A stretch of 64,000 bases of DNA, from contig NZ_JARJEF010000002.1 in the NCBI RefSeq assembly GCF_029697505.1, forward strand, positions 434,001 through 498,000, given 5' to 3'. The notes under the pieces are model-generated. The model was not told where the DNA came from. It ran no database searches and worked only from the letters and a program-made list of their open reading frames with translations. The translations under genes and the position numbers were made by a program. Origin of the DNA: Pseudophaeobacter profundi (GTDB lineage Bacteria; Pseudomonadota; Alphaproteobacteria; Rhodobacterales; Rhodobacteraceae). This document shows, piece after piece, positions 7,715 to 16,420 of this stretch (position 1 is its first letter; each line of letters starts with the position of its first letter).

Positions 7715-8104
7715 ATGTTTCTCTCCAACTTTCCGACGGCCCCGTTTGCGCATCACCTGATGCCGCAGCCTAGGGGCCAGACGTTTATCTGTCATAAACC
7801 CTGACACATCTGGTGCGAACACTCATCCACGCCTCAGGATACCGGGCCTATCCTTCCGTATAGGGCCAGTACCCGACACCCAGAAAGACCAGGAAAGATC
7901 GACAACCTTGGCAGATTATAAAGGTCACCAACTCCCCCACATTATATGACTGCCCATACCAACACCCCGCTCTACAACCACAGTCAGAGCACAGATTGCT
8001 CGCCCGCAAAGAAGCGCAGAGAATTGTCCTGAAAACTTTATGGAATTGAAAGACTTCTAGTTGTACGTTCTGAGTGAACCCAGTTGAACAGGTCACAGAA
8101 ATTC
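7715..8104. other. Divergent promoter region of the signalling locus
   Basis: 390 bases between the secreted protein (leftward) and the response regulator (rightward), locally richer in A+T than the flanks. I found no convincing gene and no strong dyad. The region should hold both promoters; TATAAT-like text on the minus strand near 7915-7920 could be a -10 for the leftward operon. Confidence 0.45.
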
Positions 8105-8719
8105 ATGCGTATCCTGCTAGCAGACGACCACGATATGGTCCGCGAAACCATCTCTGCCTATCTCGAAAGCAAAGGCGACGCGATCGTTGCTTTGGCCACC
8201 GACATCGACGGGGCGTTGCGCACAATCCGCGATGCGGGGCCGTTTGATCTCGTGTTGCTGGACTATCAGATGCCCGGAATGAACGGGCTGGTGGGGCTTA
8301 GTGCTGCGATCGAAGCCAATGGCGGCAAGGGTGTCGCCATCCTGTCCGGCAGTGCTCCGGCCAAAACCGCGCAAGAAGCGCTCAAACTGGGGGCAATTGG
8401 CTTTATTCCCAAAACCATGGGGGCGCAGTCACTTCTCAATGCGGTTCGTTTCATGGTCGCCGGAGAGGTCTATGTTCCGGTTGATCTGATGCGCGAAGAG
8501 GCCACACCATCAACCCATCCGCTGGCAGAGAAGCTCAGCCAGCGTGAATTTCAGGTGCTGGAAGGGCTTTGCAAAGGCCTGGCCAACAAGGAAATCGCCC
8601 GCGACCTGGATCTGCAGGAAGTGACGATCAAACTGCATATGCGCACCCTGTGCCGCAAGCTGGATGCAAAAAACCGCACCCAGGCCGCGATGGCTGCCAA
8701 AGAGGCCGGCCTGTTTTAG
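8105..8719 (+). CDS. NarL/FixJ-type response regulator (REC + LuxR HTH)
   Basis: 204 residues from the ATG at 8105 (MRILLADDHDMVRE); an in-frame TTG at 8084 is less likely. The receiver has Asp7, Asp8 and phospho-acceptor Asp53 in LVLLDYQMPG, with Lys104 in IPKT. The C-terminal LuxR HTH reads LSQREFQVLEGLCKGLANKE and then LDLQEVTIKLHMRTLCRKLD. This class binds DNA as a dimer after phosphorylation. It is divergent from the sulfite-oxidase-fold/hybrid-kinase operon and is the obvious acceptor for that phosphorelay. Targets are unknown, but the shared intergenic region is a good candidate. Confidence 0.92.
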   Translation: MRILLADDHDMVRETISAYLESKGDAIVALATDIDGALRTIRDAGPFDLVLLDYQMPGMNGLVGLSAAIEANGGKGVAILSGSAPAKTAQEALKLGAIGFIPKTMGAQSLLNAVRFMVAGEVYVPVDLMREEATPSTHPLAEKLSQREFQVLEGLCKGLANKEIARDLDLQEVTIKLHMRTLCRKLDAKNRTQAAMAAKEAGLF

Positions 8720-8757
8720 ACACTGCGCCCGCCTGCAGGCCATCTGCCTGGCCCTGG

Positions 8758-10029
8758 TCATCCCTCGGCGGGGTGCCCATCTGTCCCGGACAAGCGCGTC
8801 GGCAAGGCTGCGTAGCCGCGAAAACGCATGCGCCCACCATCCCGCCGCCCCGGCAGAATGCTGTAGTCGGGAAAGCGTGCAAGAAAGCGTTCCAGCGCAA
8901 TTCTGCCTTCCAGCCGCGCCAATGTCAGCCCGACGCAGACATGCGGCCCGCCCGCAAAAGCAAGATGGCGATTTGGCTTGCGCGCGATGTCAAATTTGGT
9001 GGGCTCGACGAAAACCTCTGGGTCACGGTTGGCCGCGCCAATCACCAGATGCAGATTGCTGCCCGCCGGAATCGTCACCCCGCCAATCTCTACCTGATCC
9101 GTGGTTTCACGATTGCCCAATTGATTGGGCGAGCGATAGCGCAGCACTTCTTCGACTGCGGTTTTCATCAACTCTGGCTGCGCCAGAAGTCGCGCCTTTT
9201 GCACCGGATAGTCGTGCAAAAGGGCCAGTCCGTTTCCGATCAGATTTGTTGTGGTCTCATGCCCCGCATTCAGAATGAAAATGCAGTTCTGAATCAATTC
9301 TATTTCGCTCAGCCCCTCTGCCCCGTCCGGGCCTGTTTCGGCATTGATCAGCCGGGTCAGCACATCGGTTTCGGGATCACCAGGCGCCGCGCGTCGCCGC
9401 GCCACCAGATCGCCCAGATAGGCCTTGAACTCGGCAACGGCGCGATTGCCGCGCGCCAGGGTTTCAGCGCTGAGCGCGGGTTCCAGCGCGCCCAGAATGG
9501 CCAGAGACCAATCGCGCAGCGGGGCGCGTTCATCCGCGGGGACATCCAGCAGATTGCCAATGATCTCGATTGGAATGCAGGCCGCGAAATCCTCAATCAG
9601 GTCCACTTCCCCGCGGCTGTCCATCTGCGTCAGCAACCGGTCTACTGCGACAATCAACCCTGGCTCCATTCGGGCAATGGCACGCGGCGTCAAGGCCGAT
9701 GTCATCACCCGGCGCACCCGCGTATGCAGCGGCGGGTCGGAAAACACCAAAGAGCTGGTGTGATGCTCAAAAAGTTCGGACTCCGGGCCAAATTTGGGGG
9801 CAAAGGCCGCCTTTTTGTCGGATGAAAACAAGGTCGTATCGCGGTATATCCGGTCAAGATCCGCATGGCGACTGACCACATAGGACCCATCCTTTTGTGG
9901 TAGCACTGGCGCCTGCGCCAAAAGCGCATCATAGATGGGAAAGGGATCTTCGACAAAGCCGTCAAAGGGCGCAGCAAGATCAAAATCTCTGACGTCAATC
10001 ACCGGTGTGAAATCTGCGGATATGGGCAA
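8758..10029 (-). CDS. Cytochrome P450
   Basis: 423 residues from a TTG at 10029. The start is decided by the perfect GGAGGAG site 5 nt upstream; an upstream in-frame start at 10089 has none. P450 landmarks are in order: I-helix AGHETTT (about 255-261), ExxR in EEVLRY (294-297) and the heme-cysteine loop FAGGPHVCVG with Cys365. The loop is a slightly altered FxxGxHxCxG. Soluble bacterial class I type with no membrane anchor; it needs a ferredoxin and a reductase encoded elsewhere. The substrate is unknown; the nearest described relatives act on terpenoids, fatty acids or similar small hydrophobic molecules. It is divergent from the TfoX-like gene. Confidence 0.93.
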   Translation of the reverse strand: MPISADFTPVIDVRDFDLAAPFDGFVEDPFPIYDALLAQAPVLPQKDGSYVVSRHADLDRIYRDTTLFSSDKKAAFAPKFGPESELFEHHTSSLVFSDPPLHTRVRRVMTSALTPRAIARMEPGLIVAVDRLLTQMDSRGEVDLIEDFAACIPIEIIGNLLDVPADERAPLRDWSLAILGALEPALSAETLARGNRAVAEFKAYLGDLVARRRAAPGDPETDVLTRLINAETGPDGAEGLSEIELIQNCIFILNAGHETTTNLIGNGLALLHDYPVQKARLLAQPELMKTAVEEVLRYRSPNQLGNRETTDQVEIGGVTIPAGSNLHLVIGAANRDPEVFVEPTKFDIARKPNRHLAFAGGPHVCVGLTLARLEGRIALERFLARFPDYSILPGRRDGGRMRFRGYAALPTRLSGTDGHPAEG

Positions 10030-10165
10030 GGTGGCTCCTCCGATAGAACTGCGCGCAGGGTCCGCCACCAAACCGCAACTGTCAATCACATCCGGCGCTG
10101 ACAGAGGCCGCGAATTGGCAAAACCTTCGGGTGACAGCCCGGCAAACCCGGTCTATGTTCGCCCT

Positions 10166-10504
10166 ATGTCCACACCGATTTCAACCATCCGCAATCTTGG
10201 CCCCGCCTATGAAGAGGCCTGTAAACGCGCCGGTATTCACAGCGCAGAAGAGCTGCGCAGCCTGGGTGCGGATAGCGCCTATGCACGGCTGCTGGCCAAT
10301 GGCAGCAAGCCGCATTTCATTGGCTATTACGTGCTGGTCATGGCGCTGCAGGGACGGCCATGGAACGATTGCAAAGGCGAAGAGAAAAAGGCCCTGCGCA
10401 AACGGTTTGACGCCATCAAGGCGCATAGCTTTGACACAGGGCTTTCAGAGTTTGAGCGCATCCTGGATCAGATAGGCGTGATCGAGAAACCCGCAAACGC
10501 CTAG
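10166..10504 (+). CDS. TfoX/Sxy C-terminal domain protein
   Basis: 112 residues from the ATG at 10166. Matches the C-terminal half of TfoX/Sxy competence regulators: STIRNLGPAYEEACKRAGIH, then SAEELRSLGADSAYARLL and a conserved GYYVLVMALQGRPWND helix. The N-terminal TfoX domain is absent; stand-alone C-terminal domains are common in alphaproteobacteria. The fold is a small helical bundle with a helix-hairpin-helix-like loop, and function is unproven outside gamma-proteobacterial competence. An upstream in-frame extension overlaps the P450 gene and is not used. Confidence 0.85.
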   Translation: MSTPISTIRNLGPAYEEACKRAGIHSAEELRSLGADSAYARLLANGSKPHFIGYYVLVMALQGRPWNDCKGEEKKALRKRFDAIKAHSFDTGLSEFERILDQIGVIEKPANA

Positions 10505-10537
10505 CGCAGGGCCTATCCAGCCAAAGGCGACATCGCC

Positions 10538-10578
10538 ATAAAAAACGGGCCGCACCGGCACTAGACCGATGCGACCCG
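10538..10578 (-). terminator. Rho-independent terminator of ndk
   Basis: CGGGCCGCACCGG (10546-10558) pairs with CCGATGCGACCCG (10566-10578), 13 bp with two G-U pairs and a 7-nt loop. On the minus strand the stem is followed by six consecutive Ts. Confidence 0.88.
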
Positions 10579-10605
10579 AATTTGTCCTCAGATCAAAGCG
10601 GTGGC

Positions 10606-11028
10606 TTAGCCGACCAGCTCCAGACCAGAGAAGAAGTAGGCGATTTCAACAGCAGCTGTTTCAGGTGCGTCGGAACCATGTACCGAATTTTCGCCAACGG
10701 ATTCAGCAAATTCGGCGCGAATGGTGCCGGGTGCCGCATCGGCTGGGTTGGTGGCGCCCATGATTTCGCGGTTTTTCGCGATGGCGTTTTCACCTTCCAG
10801 AACCTGGCAAACGATAGGCTCGGACGACATGAACTCGCACAGTTCGTCATAGAAGGGACGCTCGGCGTGCACTTCATAGAATTTGCCGGCCTGTGCCTTG
10901 GTCAGCTGAATGCGCTTTTGTGCGACGATGCGCAGGCCAGCTTCTTCAAATTTGGCGTTGATCGCGCCAGTCAGGTTGCGGCGGGTAGCATCGGGTTTGA
11001 TAATCGAAAAAGTGCGTTGCAGAGCCAT
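10606..11028 (-). CDS. ndk: Nucleoside diphosphate kinase
   Basis: 140 residues, the normal length. Transfers the gamma phosphate of ATP to nucleoside diphosphates via a phosphohistidine. Signature residues are present: [15 protein letters not shown] at the start and the active-site loop [12 protein letters not shown] with the catalytic His. The ATG at 11028 is preceded by GGAGAACTCCCG. It is a single-gene unit, closed by a good terminator, and lies downstream of the Bcr/CflA exporter in the same direction. Confidence 0.98.
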   Translation of the reverse strand: MALQRTFSIIKPDATRRNLTGAINAKFEEAGLRIVAQKRIQLTKAQAGKFYEVHAERPFYDELCEFMSSEPIVCQVLEGENAIAKNREIMGATNPADAAPGTIRAEFAESVGENSVHGSDAPETAAVEIAYFFSGLELVG

Positions 11029-11135
11029 CGGGAGTTCTCCATTTAAAACCGGCGCCAGAAATTCTGCGCCATATGATCGCGCGCCGCCTACCATGCCTGT
11101 AGGCACATGGGAAGAGGGAGAGTTGCGCGCCAGAT

Positions 11136-11161
11136 CAAAAAGGCAACCGCCTTACGCGGTT
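11136..11161 (-). terminator. Terminator overlapping the end of the Bcr/CflA gene
   Basis: On the minus strand AACCGC-GTAAG-GCGGTT forms a 6-bp stem, followed by GCC and five Ts. The stop codon of the transporter lies in the loop. Confidence 0.55.
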
Positions 11162-12354
11162 TCCTCCAGCGGCTCATGGATATCCAGCCAGCGGACATAA
11201 AGGGCTGCGGCCAGGGCGCAGAAGCTGGACAGCAGGATGATCGACAAGACCATGAATGGTGCATTGTCAGGCGTCACCAAAAAGCCGGTTCCGGTGGTCA
11301 TCAGCGCCCCCAGCGCCACCACAATGGCCCCCGACAGGCCCGAAGCACTGCCTGCCAGATGCGGCCGCACCGACATCAGGCCCGTGCTGGCATTGGCAAC
11401 AGTCAGACCATTGCCAAAGCCCACCGCAATAGCAGAGCCAAAGAACACCAGCGTCGCGCCCTGCCCGGCCAGAAACAGGCTCAATCCAATCAGCGGGCCA
11501 ACAACCGCCGCCAGACGCCCTGCAAGGATCAGCGAGATCAGCGGCACCCGCCGCGCCAGCAGGCCGGTAACAAAATTGCCAACCATGAACCCGCAGGTGA
11601 TAATCCCGATCCCCACCCCCAAGAGCGCCGGGTTCAAATCGAACCAGGCCGCCGCCACCAAGGGCGCCCCAGTGATAAAGGCGTAAAACCCCCCGATGGA
11701 AAAGGCGAGACAGAAGCTATAACCCCAGAACCGGCGCGCGCGCAGCAGCTCTGGGTAGCTGCGCATCTGCGCCCCGAATGTGGCAGCCCGCTGGTGATTG
11801 GTTTCGCCCCAATCGCTCCAGCTAAGCAAGAGCACGCCAAGCCCCAGAACCGCATAGAGCACAAAGCCGGAGCGCCAGCCAAAGGCGATGTCCAATGCGC
11901 CGCCCAGCATCGGCCCAAGCATCGGTGCCAGCGCCATTGCCATGGTGACATAGCCCAGCTTGCTGGCCGCATCTGCGGTAGAGTACATATCACGGATGGC
12001 CGCACGTGACAGCACCTGCCCCGCCACCACGGCGCCCTGCAACATGCGAAAGCCCAAGAACACCCAGATTGATTCTGCCAGCACGCAACCCACCGAGGCC
12101 AGCGCAAATACCAGCATCGACGCCAGCAGAACCGGCCGCCGCCCATAGCGATCCGACAGCGGCCCCATGATCAGCTGCAAAACTGCCGACAGCGCCAGAT
12201 ACCCGCCAAGCGACAGGTTCACCAGGCTATAGCTGCTGTCAAAGTCGGCGGCGATCCGTGGCAGCGATGGCAGGAACATGTTCAGTGACAAAACCGCCAA
12301 CGCGGTGCTGACGATCAGCGTCACAAGATGAGGAGCACTCTGCGCAGCCCGCAT
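11152..12354 (-). CDS. Bcr/CflA-type MFS multidrug exporter
   Basis: 400 residues, about 12 membrane helices. Typical DHA1 family: an N-terminal helix with NMFLPSLPRIAADF, the motif A loop GPLSDRYGRRPVLL between helices 2 and 3, and the antiporter motif C region APMLGPMLGGAL in helix 5. Members export bicyclomycin, chloramphenicol-like drugs or sulfonamides by proton antiport in the inner membrane; the substrate here cannot be read from sequence. It lies upstream of ndk in the same direction and divergent from the ABC-F gene, with about 200 bp between them that hold no gene. Confidence 0.9.
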   Translation of the reverse strand: MRAAQSAPHLVTLIVSTALAVLSLNMFLPSLPRIAADFDSSYSLVNLSLGGYLALSAVLQLIMGPLSDRYGRRPVLLASMLVFALASVGCVLAESIWVFLGFRMLQGAVVAGQVLSRAAIRDMYSTADAASKLGYVTMAMALAPMLGPMLGGALDIAFGWRSGFVLYAVLGLGVLLLSWSDWGETNHQRAATFGAQMRSYPELLRARRFWGYSFCLAFSIGGFYAFITGAPLVAAAWFDLNPALLGVGIGIITCGFMVGNFVTGLLARRVPLISLILAGRLAAVVGPLIGLSLFLAGQGATLVFFGSAIAVGFGNGLTVANASTGLMSVRPHLAGSASGLSGAIVVALGALMTTGTGFLVTPDNAPFMVLSIILLSSFCALAAALYVRWLDIHEPLEETA

Positions 12355-12566
12355 TATTTCACCAGAAAGTTGTCGCTAGGTGTCCCCCTGCTATCAGCAA
12401 GCCCTGCGCCAGACCAGCCCTGCCAATCCGTCGCGTGACGCAGCCTGCGCCGCAGCGATTTAGAAGGTGACAATCGGCGCCAGCCAGGCCCAAGAAGTGA
12501 CTGAACCCACAAATGCCACCCGAGACGCATTGACAAGGCGCGGACACTGCGACAGTGGATGACCCC

Positions 12567-14435
12567 ATGCTACGTATTCAGGATATCACCTATTCGGTTG
12601 AAGGCCGCCCTCTGTTCGAAGAGGCCAGTGCCACCATTCCCAACGGCCACAAAGTAGGGCTGGTGGGGCGCAACGGCACCGGCAAGACCACCTTGTTCCG
12701 CCTTATTCGCGGCGAGCTGGCGCTTGAGACGGGGTCGATCACCCTGCCGTCAAAGGCCCAGATCGGTGGCATCGCGCAAGAGGCGCCTTCGTCCAATGTG
12801 TCGCTGATCGACACCGTGCTGGCTGCCGCCACCGAACGGGCCGCCTTAATGGCCGAGGCCGAGACCGCAACAGATCCGACCCGCATTGCCGAGGTGCAGA
12901 CCCGGCTGGCCGATATCGACGCCTGGTCCGCCGAAGCGCGCGCCGCCTCGATCCTCAAAGGTCTGGGGTTCGACGAAGAGGCACAACAGCGCCCCTGCTC
13001 TGACTTTTCAGGTGGCTGGCGGATGCGGGTTGCCCTGGCGGCGGTGCTGTTTTCCGAACCCGACCTGTTGCTGCTGGACGAACCGACCAACTATCTTGAT
13101 CTCGAAGGCGCACTCTGGCTTGAGGCCTATCTGGTCAAATACCCGCACACTGTAATCATCATCAGCCACGACCGGGAACTGCTGAACCGGTCCGTGGGCG
13201 GCATCCTGCATCTGGAAGACCGACAGCTGACCTATTATGGCGGCAACTATGATCAATTCGCCCGCCAGCGCGCAGCCAACCGGGCCAATCAGGCGGCTCA
13301 GGCGAAAAAGCAAGACGCCCGGCGCGCCCATTTGCAAAGCTTCGTCGACCGCTTCAAGGCCAAGGCAAGCAAGGCAAAACAGGCGCAAAGCCGCGTCAAA
13401 ATGCTGGAAAAGATGGAAACCATCCGCGCACCCGAAGATGCCGCGCGCACCGTTTTCACCTTTCCCACCCCGGAAGAGCTGTCGCCGCCCATTATCGCCA
13501 CCGAGGGCGTCAAGGTCGGCTATGATGACAAGGTGATCCTGAGCAATCTGGATCTGCGCATCGACCAGGATGATCGCATCGCGCTGCTGGGCAAAAACGG
13601 CGAGGGCAAATCGACCCTGTCGAAAATGCTCTCGGCCCGTTTGGCACCGATGGGGGGCAAGATGGCGCAGTCCAGCAAGCTGCGCATCGGCTTCTTTGCC
13701 CAGCACCAGGTGGACGAGCTGTATATCGATGAAACCCCGCTACAGCACCTGATGCGCGAGCGCGCCAGTGAGGGCCAGCCGCGCCTGCGGGCGCGTCTGG
13801 CTGGATTTGGCCTTGGGGCCGACCAGGCCGATACCGAAGTGGGCCGTCTGTCGGGCGGGCAGAAGGCGCGCCTGTCTCTCTTGCTGGCCACCCTGGATGC
13901 GCCGCATCTGCTGATCCTCGATGAGCCGACCAACCACCTTGATATCGAAAGCCGTGAAGCTCTGGTCGAGGCGCTGACCGCCTATACCGGCGCGGTTATT
14001 CTGGTCAGCCACGACATGCACCTGCTCAGCCTGGTGGCCGACCGGCTCTGGCTGGTTTCCAAAGGCACCGTCAAACCATACGAGGGCGATCTTGCCTCGT
14101 ACCGGGCGCTGCTTCTGGAGAAAGACAAGCCCGCGCCCAAGCCCAACGCCAAGGCCGCTAAAAAAGACAAGCCGAAAGCCGCACGCCCATCGCGTGAGGC
14201 GATTCTGGCCCTGCGCAAAGAGGCGCGCAAGTCTGAGGAACGGGTCAACAAGCTCACTCAGATGAAGGACAAACTGGATGTGAAGCTGGCCGATCCGGAG
14301 CTTTACGAACCCGAGAAAAAAGACGAAGCTCGGGTTTGGCAGGGCAAACATAGCGAAGTCATCGTGGCGCTGGAACGCGCAGAACTGCTTTGGATGCGGG
14401 CTCTGGAAAAACTGGAAAAAGCCGAGGCCCTATGA
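12567..14435 (+). CDS. ABC-F ATPase (YheS/Uup-like translation factor)
   Basis: 622 residues from ATG 12567 (a GTG at 12555 is also possible). Two ABC domains without membrane segments: first Walker A GRNGTGKTT, signature FSGGWRMR and LLLDEPTNYLD; second Walker A GKNGEGKST, signature LSGGQKARLS and LILDEPTNHLD. The inter-domain linker (about residues 235-300) is rich in Lys, Arg, Gln and Ala, as in ABC-F proteins that reach the ribosomal peptidyl site. The C-terminal 100 residues are a charged coiled coil. Domain pattern fits the YheS-type branch. It acts in the cytosol on ribosomes. It overlaps marC by 4 nt (ATGA). Confidence 0.9.
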   Translation: MLRIQDITYSVEGRPLFEEASATIPNGHKVGLVGRNGTGKTTLFRLIRGELALETGSITLPSKAQIGGIAQEAPSSNVSLIDTVLAAATERAALMAEAETATDPTRIAEVQTRLADIDAWSAEARAASILKGLGFDEEAQQRPCSDFSGGWRMRVALAAVLFSEPDLLLLDEPTNYLDLEGALWLEAYLVKYPHTVIIISHDRELLNRSVGGILHLEDRQLTYYGGNYDQFARQRAANRANQAAQAKKQDARRAHLQSFVDRFKAKASKAKQAQSRVKMLEKMETIRAPEDAARTVFTFPTPEELSPPIIATEGVKVGYDDKVILSNLDLRIDQDDRIALLGKNGEGKSTLSKMLSARLAPMGGKMAQSSKLRIGFFAQHQVDELYIDETPLQHLMRERASEGQPRLRARLAGFGLGADQADTEVGRLSGGQKARLSLLLATLDAPHLLILDEPTNHLDIESREALVEALTAYTGAVILVSHDMHLLSLVADRLWLVSKGTVKPYEGDLASYRALLLEKDKPAPKPNAKAAKKDKPKAARPSREAILALRKEARKSEERVNKLTQMKDKLDVKLADPELYEPEKKDEARVWQGKHSEVIVALERAELLWMRALEKLEKAEAL

Positions 14436-15055
14436 TCGACACCGCCTTTTTGATCACCTCTTTTGTGACGCTCTTTGTGATCATTGATCCCATTGGCCTT
14501 ACTCCGATCTTTCTGGCGCTGACACAGGGGGCCACCCCACAGGAACGTCGCTCTATTGCGCTGCGTTCCGCCTTGACTGCCATGGTGCTGCTGGCGCTGT
14601 TTGCCGCCTTTGGCGAGGCGGTGCTGGGCTTTGCCGGCATTTCCATGGCCGCCTTTCGCGTGGCGGGCGGTGTGCTGCTGTTTCTCACAGCGCTGGACAT
14701 GCTGTTTGAACGGCGCACCAAACGGCGCGAACATCAGGGGGAAGAGGCCACTGCGGCAGAGGATCCATCCGTCTTTCCGCTGTCTATTCCGCTGATTGCA
14801 GGCCCGGGTTCGATTGCGACGGTGATCTTGCTATCGGGGCAAAAACCGGGGCTGGAAGGCTTTGCCCTGGTGATGTGCGTGGTGCTGAGCGTATTGGCGC
14901 TGATGCTGTTGATGTTTCTGGTCTCTGGTCTGTTCGAACGCGCAATTGGCAAAACCGGCATCAATGTGGTGACCCGCCTGTTGGGGATGCTGCTGGCAGC
15001 GCTGAGTGTTCAATTTGTGCTGGACGGGCTGCGCGATTTTGGCTTTGCCACCTAA
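14432..15055 (+). CDS. MarC family integral membrane protein
   Basis: 207 residues with six predicted helices. Family features: FVIIDPIGLTPIFLALTQG near the N-terminus and FPLSIPLIAGPGSIATVILL after a polar central loop (residues about 92-115). The MarC name came from a mar locus, but a role in multiple antibiotic resistance was not upheld; function is unknown. Starts within the stop of the ABC-F gene, so it is translationally coupled to it. Confidence 0.9.
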   Translation: MIDTAFLITSFVTLFVIIDPIGLTPIFLALTQGATPQERRSIALRSALTAMVLLALFAAFGEAVLGFAGISMAAFRVAGGVLLFLTALDMLFERRTKRREHQGEEATAAEDPSVFPLSIPLIAGPGSIATVILLSGQKPGLEGFALVMCVVLSVLALMLLMFLVSGLFERAIGKTGINVVTRLLGMLLAALSVQFVLDGLRDFGFAT

Positions 15056-15124
15056 ACCGCCCCACCAGCCTGCCCCAACCACCCAAAGCGCCCCATAAGC
15101 CGTCACCAATAAAGGATCATACGC

Positions 15125-15706
15125 GTGGAAAATCTTGATTTTGGTCGCCTGATCTATCTGGTTCTGCTGCTCTGCGCGGTTGGCTCCTGGGTCTTTGTGC
15201 AAAACCGTCAGGGCCTAAGCAAAACCGTGCAGCAACTGGCAATCTGGGGTTTCATCTTTCTCGGCGTGATTGCGGCCTATGGGCTGTGGGGCGACATCCG
15301 CCACACCCTGCGCCCGCAGCAATCCGTCATGGGAGCCGCCGGGCAGGTCACGGTGCCACGGGCACCGGATGGGCATTACTATCTGACCCTGACCGTGAAT
15401 GGCGCCGCGATAGAGTTTCTGGTCGATACTGGTGCCTCTGAGGTGGTGCTAAGCGCGTCAGACGCCCGCCGCGCCGGGTTTGAACCGGAAACTCTGGCCT
15501 ATCTGGGGCGTGCCACAACCGCCAATGGCGAGGTGCGCACGGCGCCGATCCGGATCAAGGAGCTGGCCCTTGGCCCCATTCGCGACCAAAATCTGCGGGC
15601 CTGGGTCAATCAAGGAGAGATGGATAAATCACTTCTGGGGATGACCTATTTACAGCGCTGGTCCAGCATCGAAATCCGCAACGGCGCGCTGGTTTTAACC
15701 CGCTAG
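15125..15706 (+). CDS. Membrane-anchored retropepsin-like aspartic protease (TIGR02281 type)
   Basis: 193 residues starting with GTG at 15125. Two N-terminal membrane helices (about 9-26 and 37-54) are followed by a periplasmic retropepsin domain. The catalytic motif is FLVDTGASEVVLS (about 98-110), with a single DTG as in dimeric retroviral proteases, and the end LLGMTYLQRW matches the family. The best-studied relative is the Rickettsia APRc protease. Substrate and purpose in free-living bacteria are not known. It lies 69 bp after marC in the same direction, so it may be part of that transcript. Confidence 0.87.
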   Translation: MENLDFGRLIYLVLLLCAVGSWVFVQNRQGLSKTVQQLAIWGFIFLGVIAAYGLWGDIRHTLRPQQSVMGAAGQVTVPRAPDGHYYLTLTVNGAAIEFLVDTGASEVVLSASDARRAGFEPETLAYLGRATTANGEVRTAPIRIKELALGPIRDQNLRAWVNQGEMDKSLLGMTYLQRWSSIEIRNGALVLTR

Positions 15707-15725
15707 GCGGCCGCCAGATCACTGC

Positions 15726-15744
15726 CAGATCACCGTGTGATCTG
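15726..15744 (+). repeat. Perfect hairpin after the aspartic protease
   Basis: CAGATCAC-CGT-GTGATCTG forms an 8-bp stem 20 bp after the stop codon; the octamer CAGATCAC also occurs directly upstream at 15715-15722. There is no T-run, so it may be a Rho-dependent end or a protein-binding dyad. The remaining 200 bases up to 15955 hold nothing I can name. Confidence 0.45.
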
Positions 15745-15955
15745 TAAAGTTCAACCTTTTCTTGCGCATATGCGCTTGCAATTGGCGCATCAACTGTTGG
15801 GAAAACAGGGGCGGCAAGATACGTTGAATAAGGCACACAGGCGCGGAAAATTTCGGTCTCTGTCAGAACGGCCGCCGCAGAATCCGCGCAACGCGGCAAA
15901 AGATAATCAGATATGGCAGATAGCGGGGTTTGACATCAGGCGCTGCGGTTCAGGA

Positions 15956-16414
15956 TCAAGCCTCTGCCTTCATCTCCCAGCGCCCCGATTCTTCGGACCA
16001 ATACTGCGCCGAACAGCCGGCACCCGTCAGTGATTTCCATTGCAGACGCGCCTGTTGCACCGCGCCTTCGTCGGTTCCATCAAACAGGATGCAGACCCGT
16101 TGCAGGGCCTGCACCTCTTCTGGGGTGATCGGCGCGCCATCCACAGTCATCAAACAATCAGGTTGATTTGGGCTTGCTTGGCTGGTGGTCAGCAGGATGG
16201 GTTGCAGCGCATCATGGGCGCCGCCCGACAGGCCATGCGCCAGAAAACTATCAGCCCGCCCCTGCCATAGCGTTTCATCCAGCCAGGTCATGCGCCCGAC
16301 GTCCTGGCCCCGCACTGCAATGCGCCAGCCCGCACCGCGCGCCTTTTGCAACAACACGGGCAGTGTCTCTTGCAGCGGGCGGCGGGTCAGGTGGTAGAAA
16401 TAGGCGGCTCCCAT
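15956..16414 (-). CDS. holC: DNA polymerase III chi subunit
   Basis: 152 residues. Begins MGAAYFYHLTRRPLQETLP, with WRIAVRGQD and the WLDETLWQGRADSFLAHG stretch typical of chi. Chi connects the clamp loader to single-strand binding protein through psi in enterics; alphaproteobacteria usually carry chi without an obvious psi. The start is 6 bp after the pepA stop, the conserved pepA-holC order. Confidence 0.92.
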   Translation of the reverse strand: MGAAYFYHLTRRPLQETLPVLLQKARGAGWRIAVRGQDVGRMTWLDETLWQGRADSFLAHGLSGGAHDALQPILLTTSQASPNQPDCLMTVDGAPITPEEVQALQRVCILFDGTDEGAVQQARLQWKSLTGAGCSAQYWSEESGRWEMKAEA

Positions 16415-16420
16415 TGTCGG

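Noticed and set aside
8569-9825. 418-codon plus-strand frame opposite the cytochrome P450
   Set aside because: Shadow of an intact P450 with heme and ExxR motifs.
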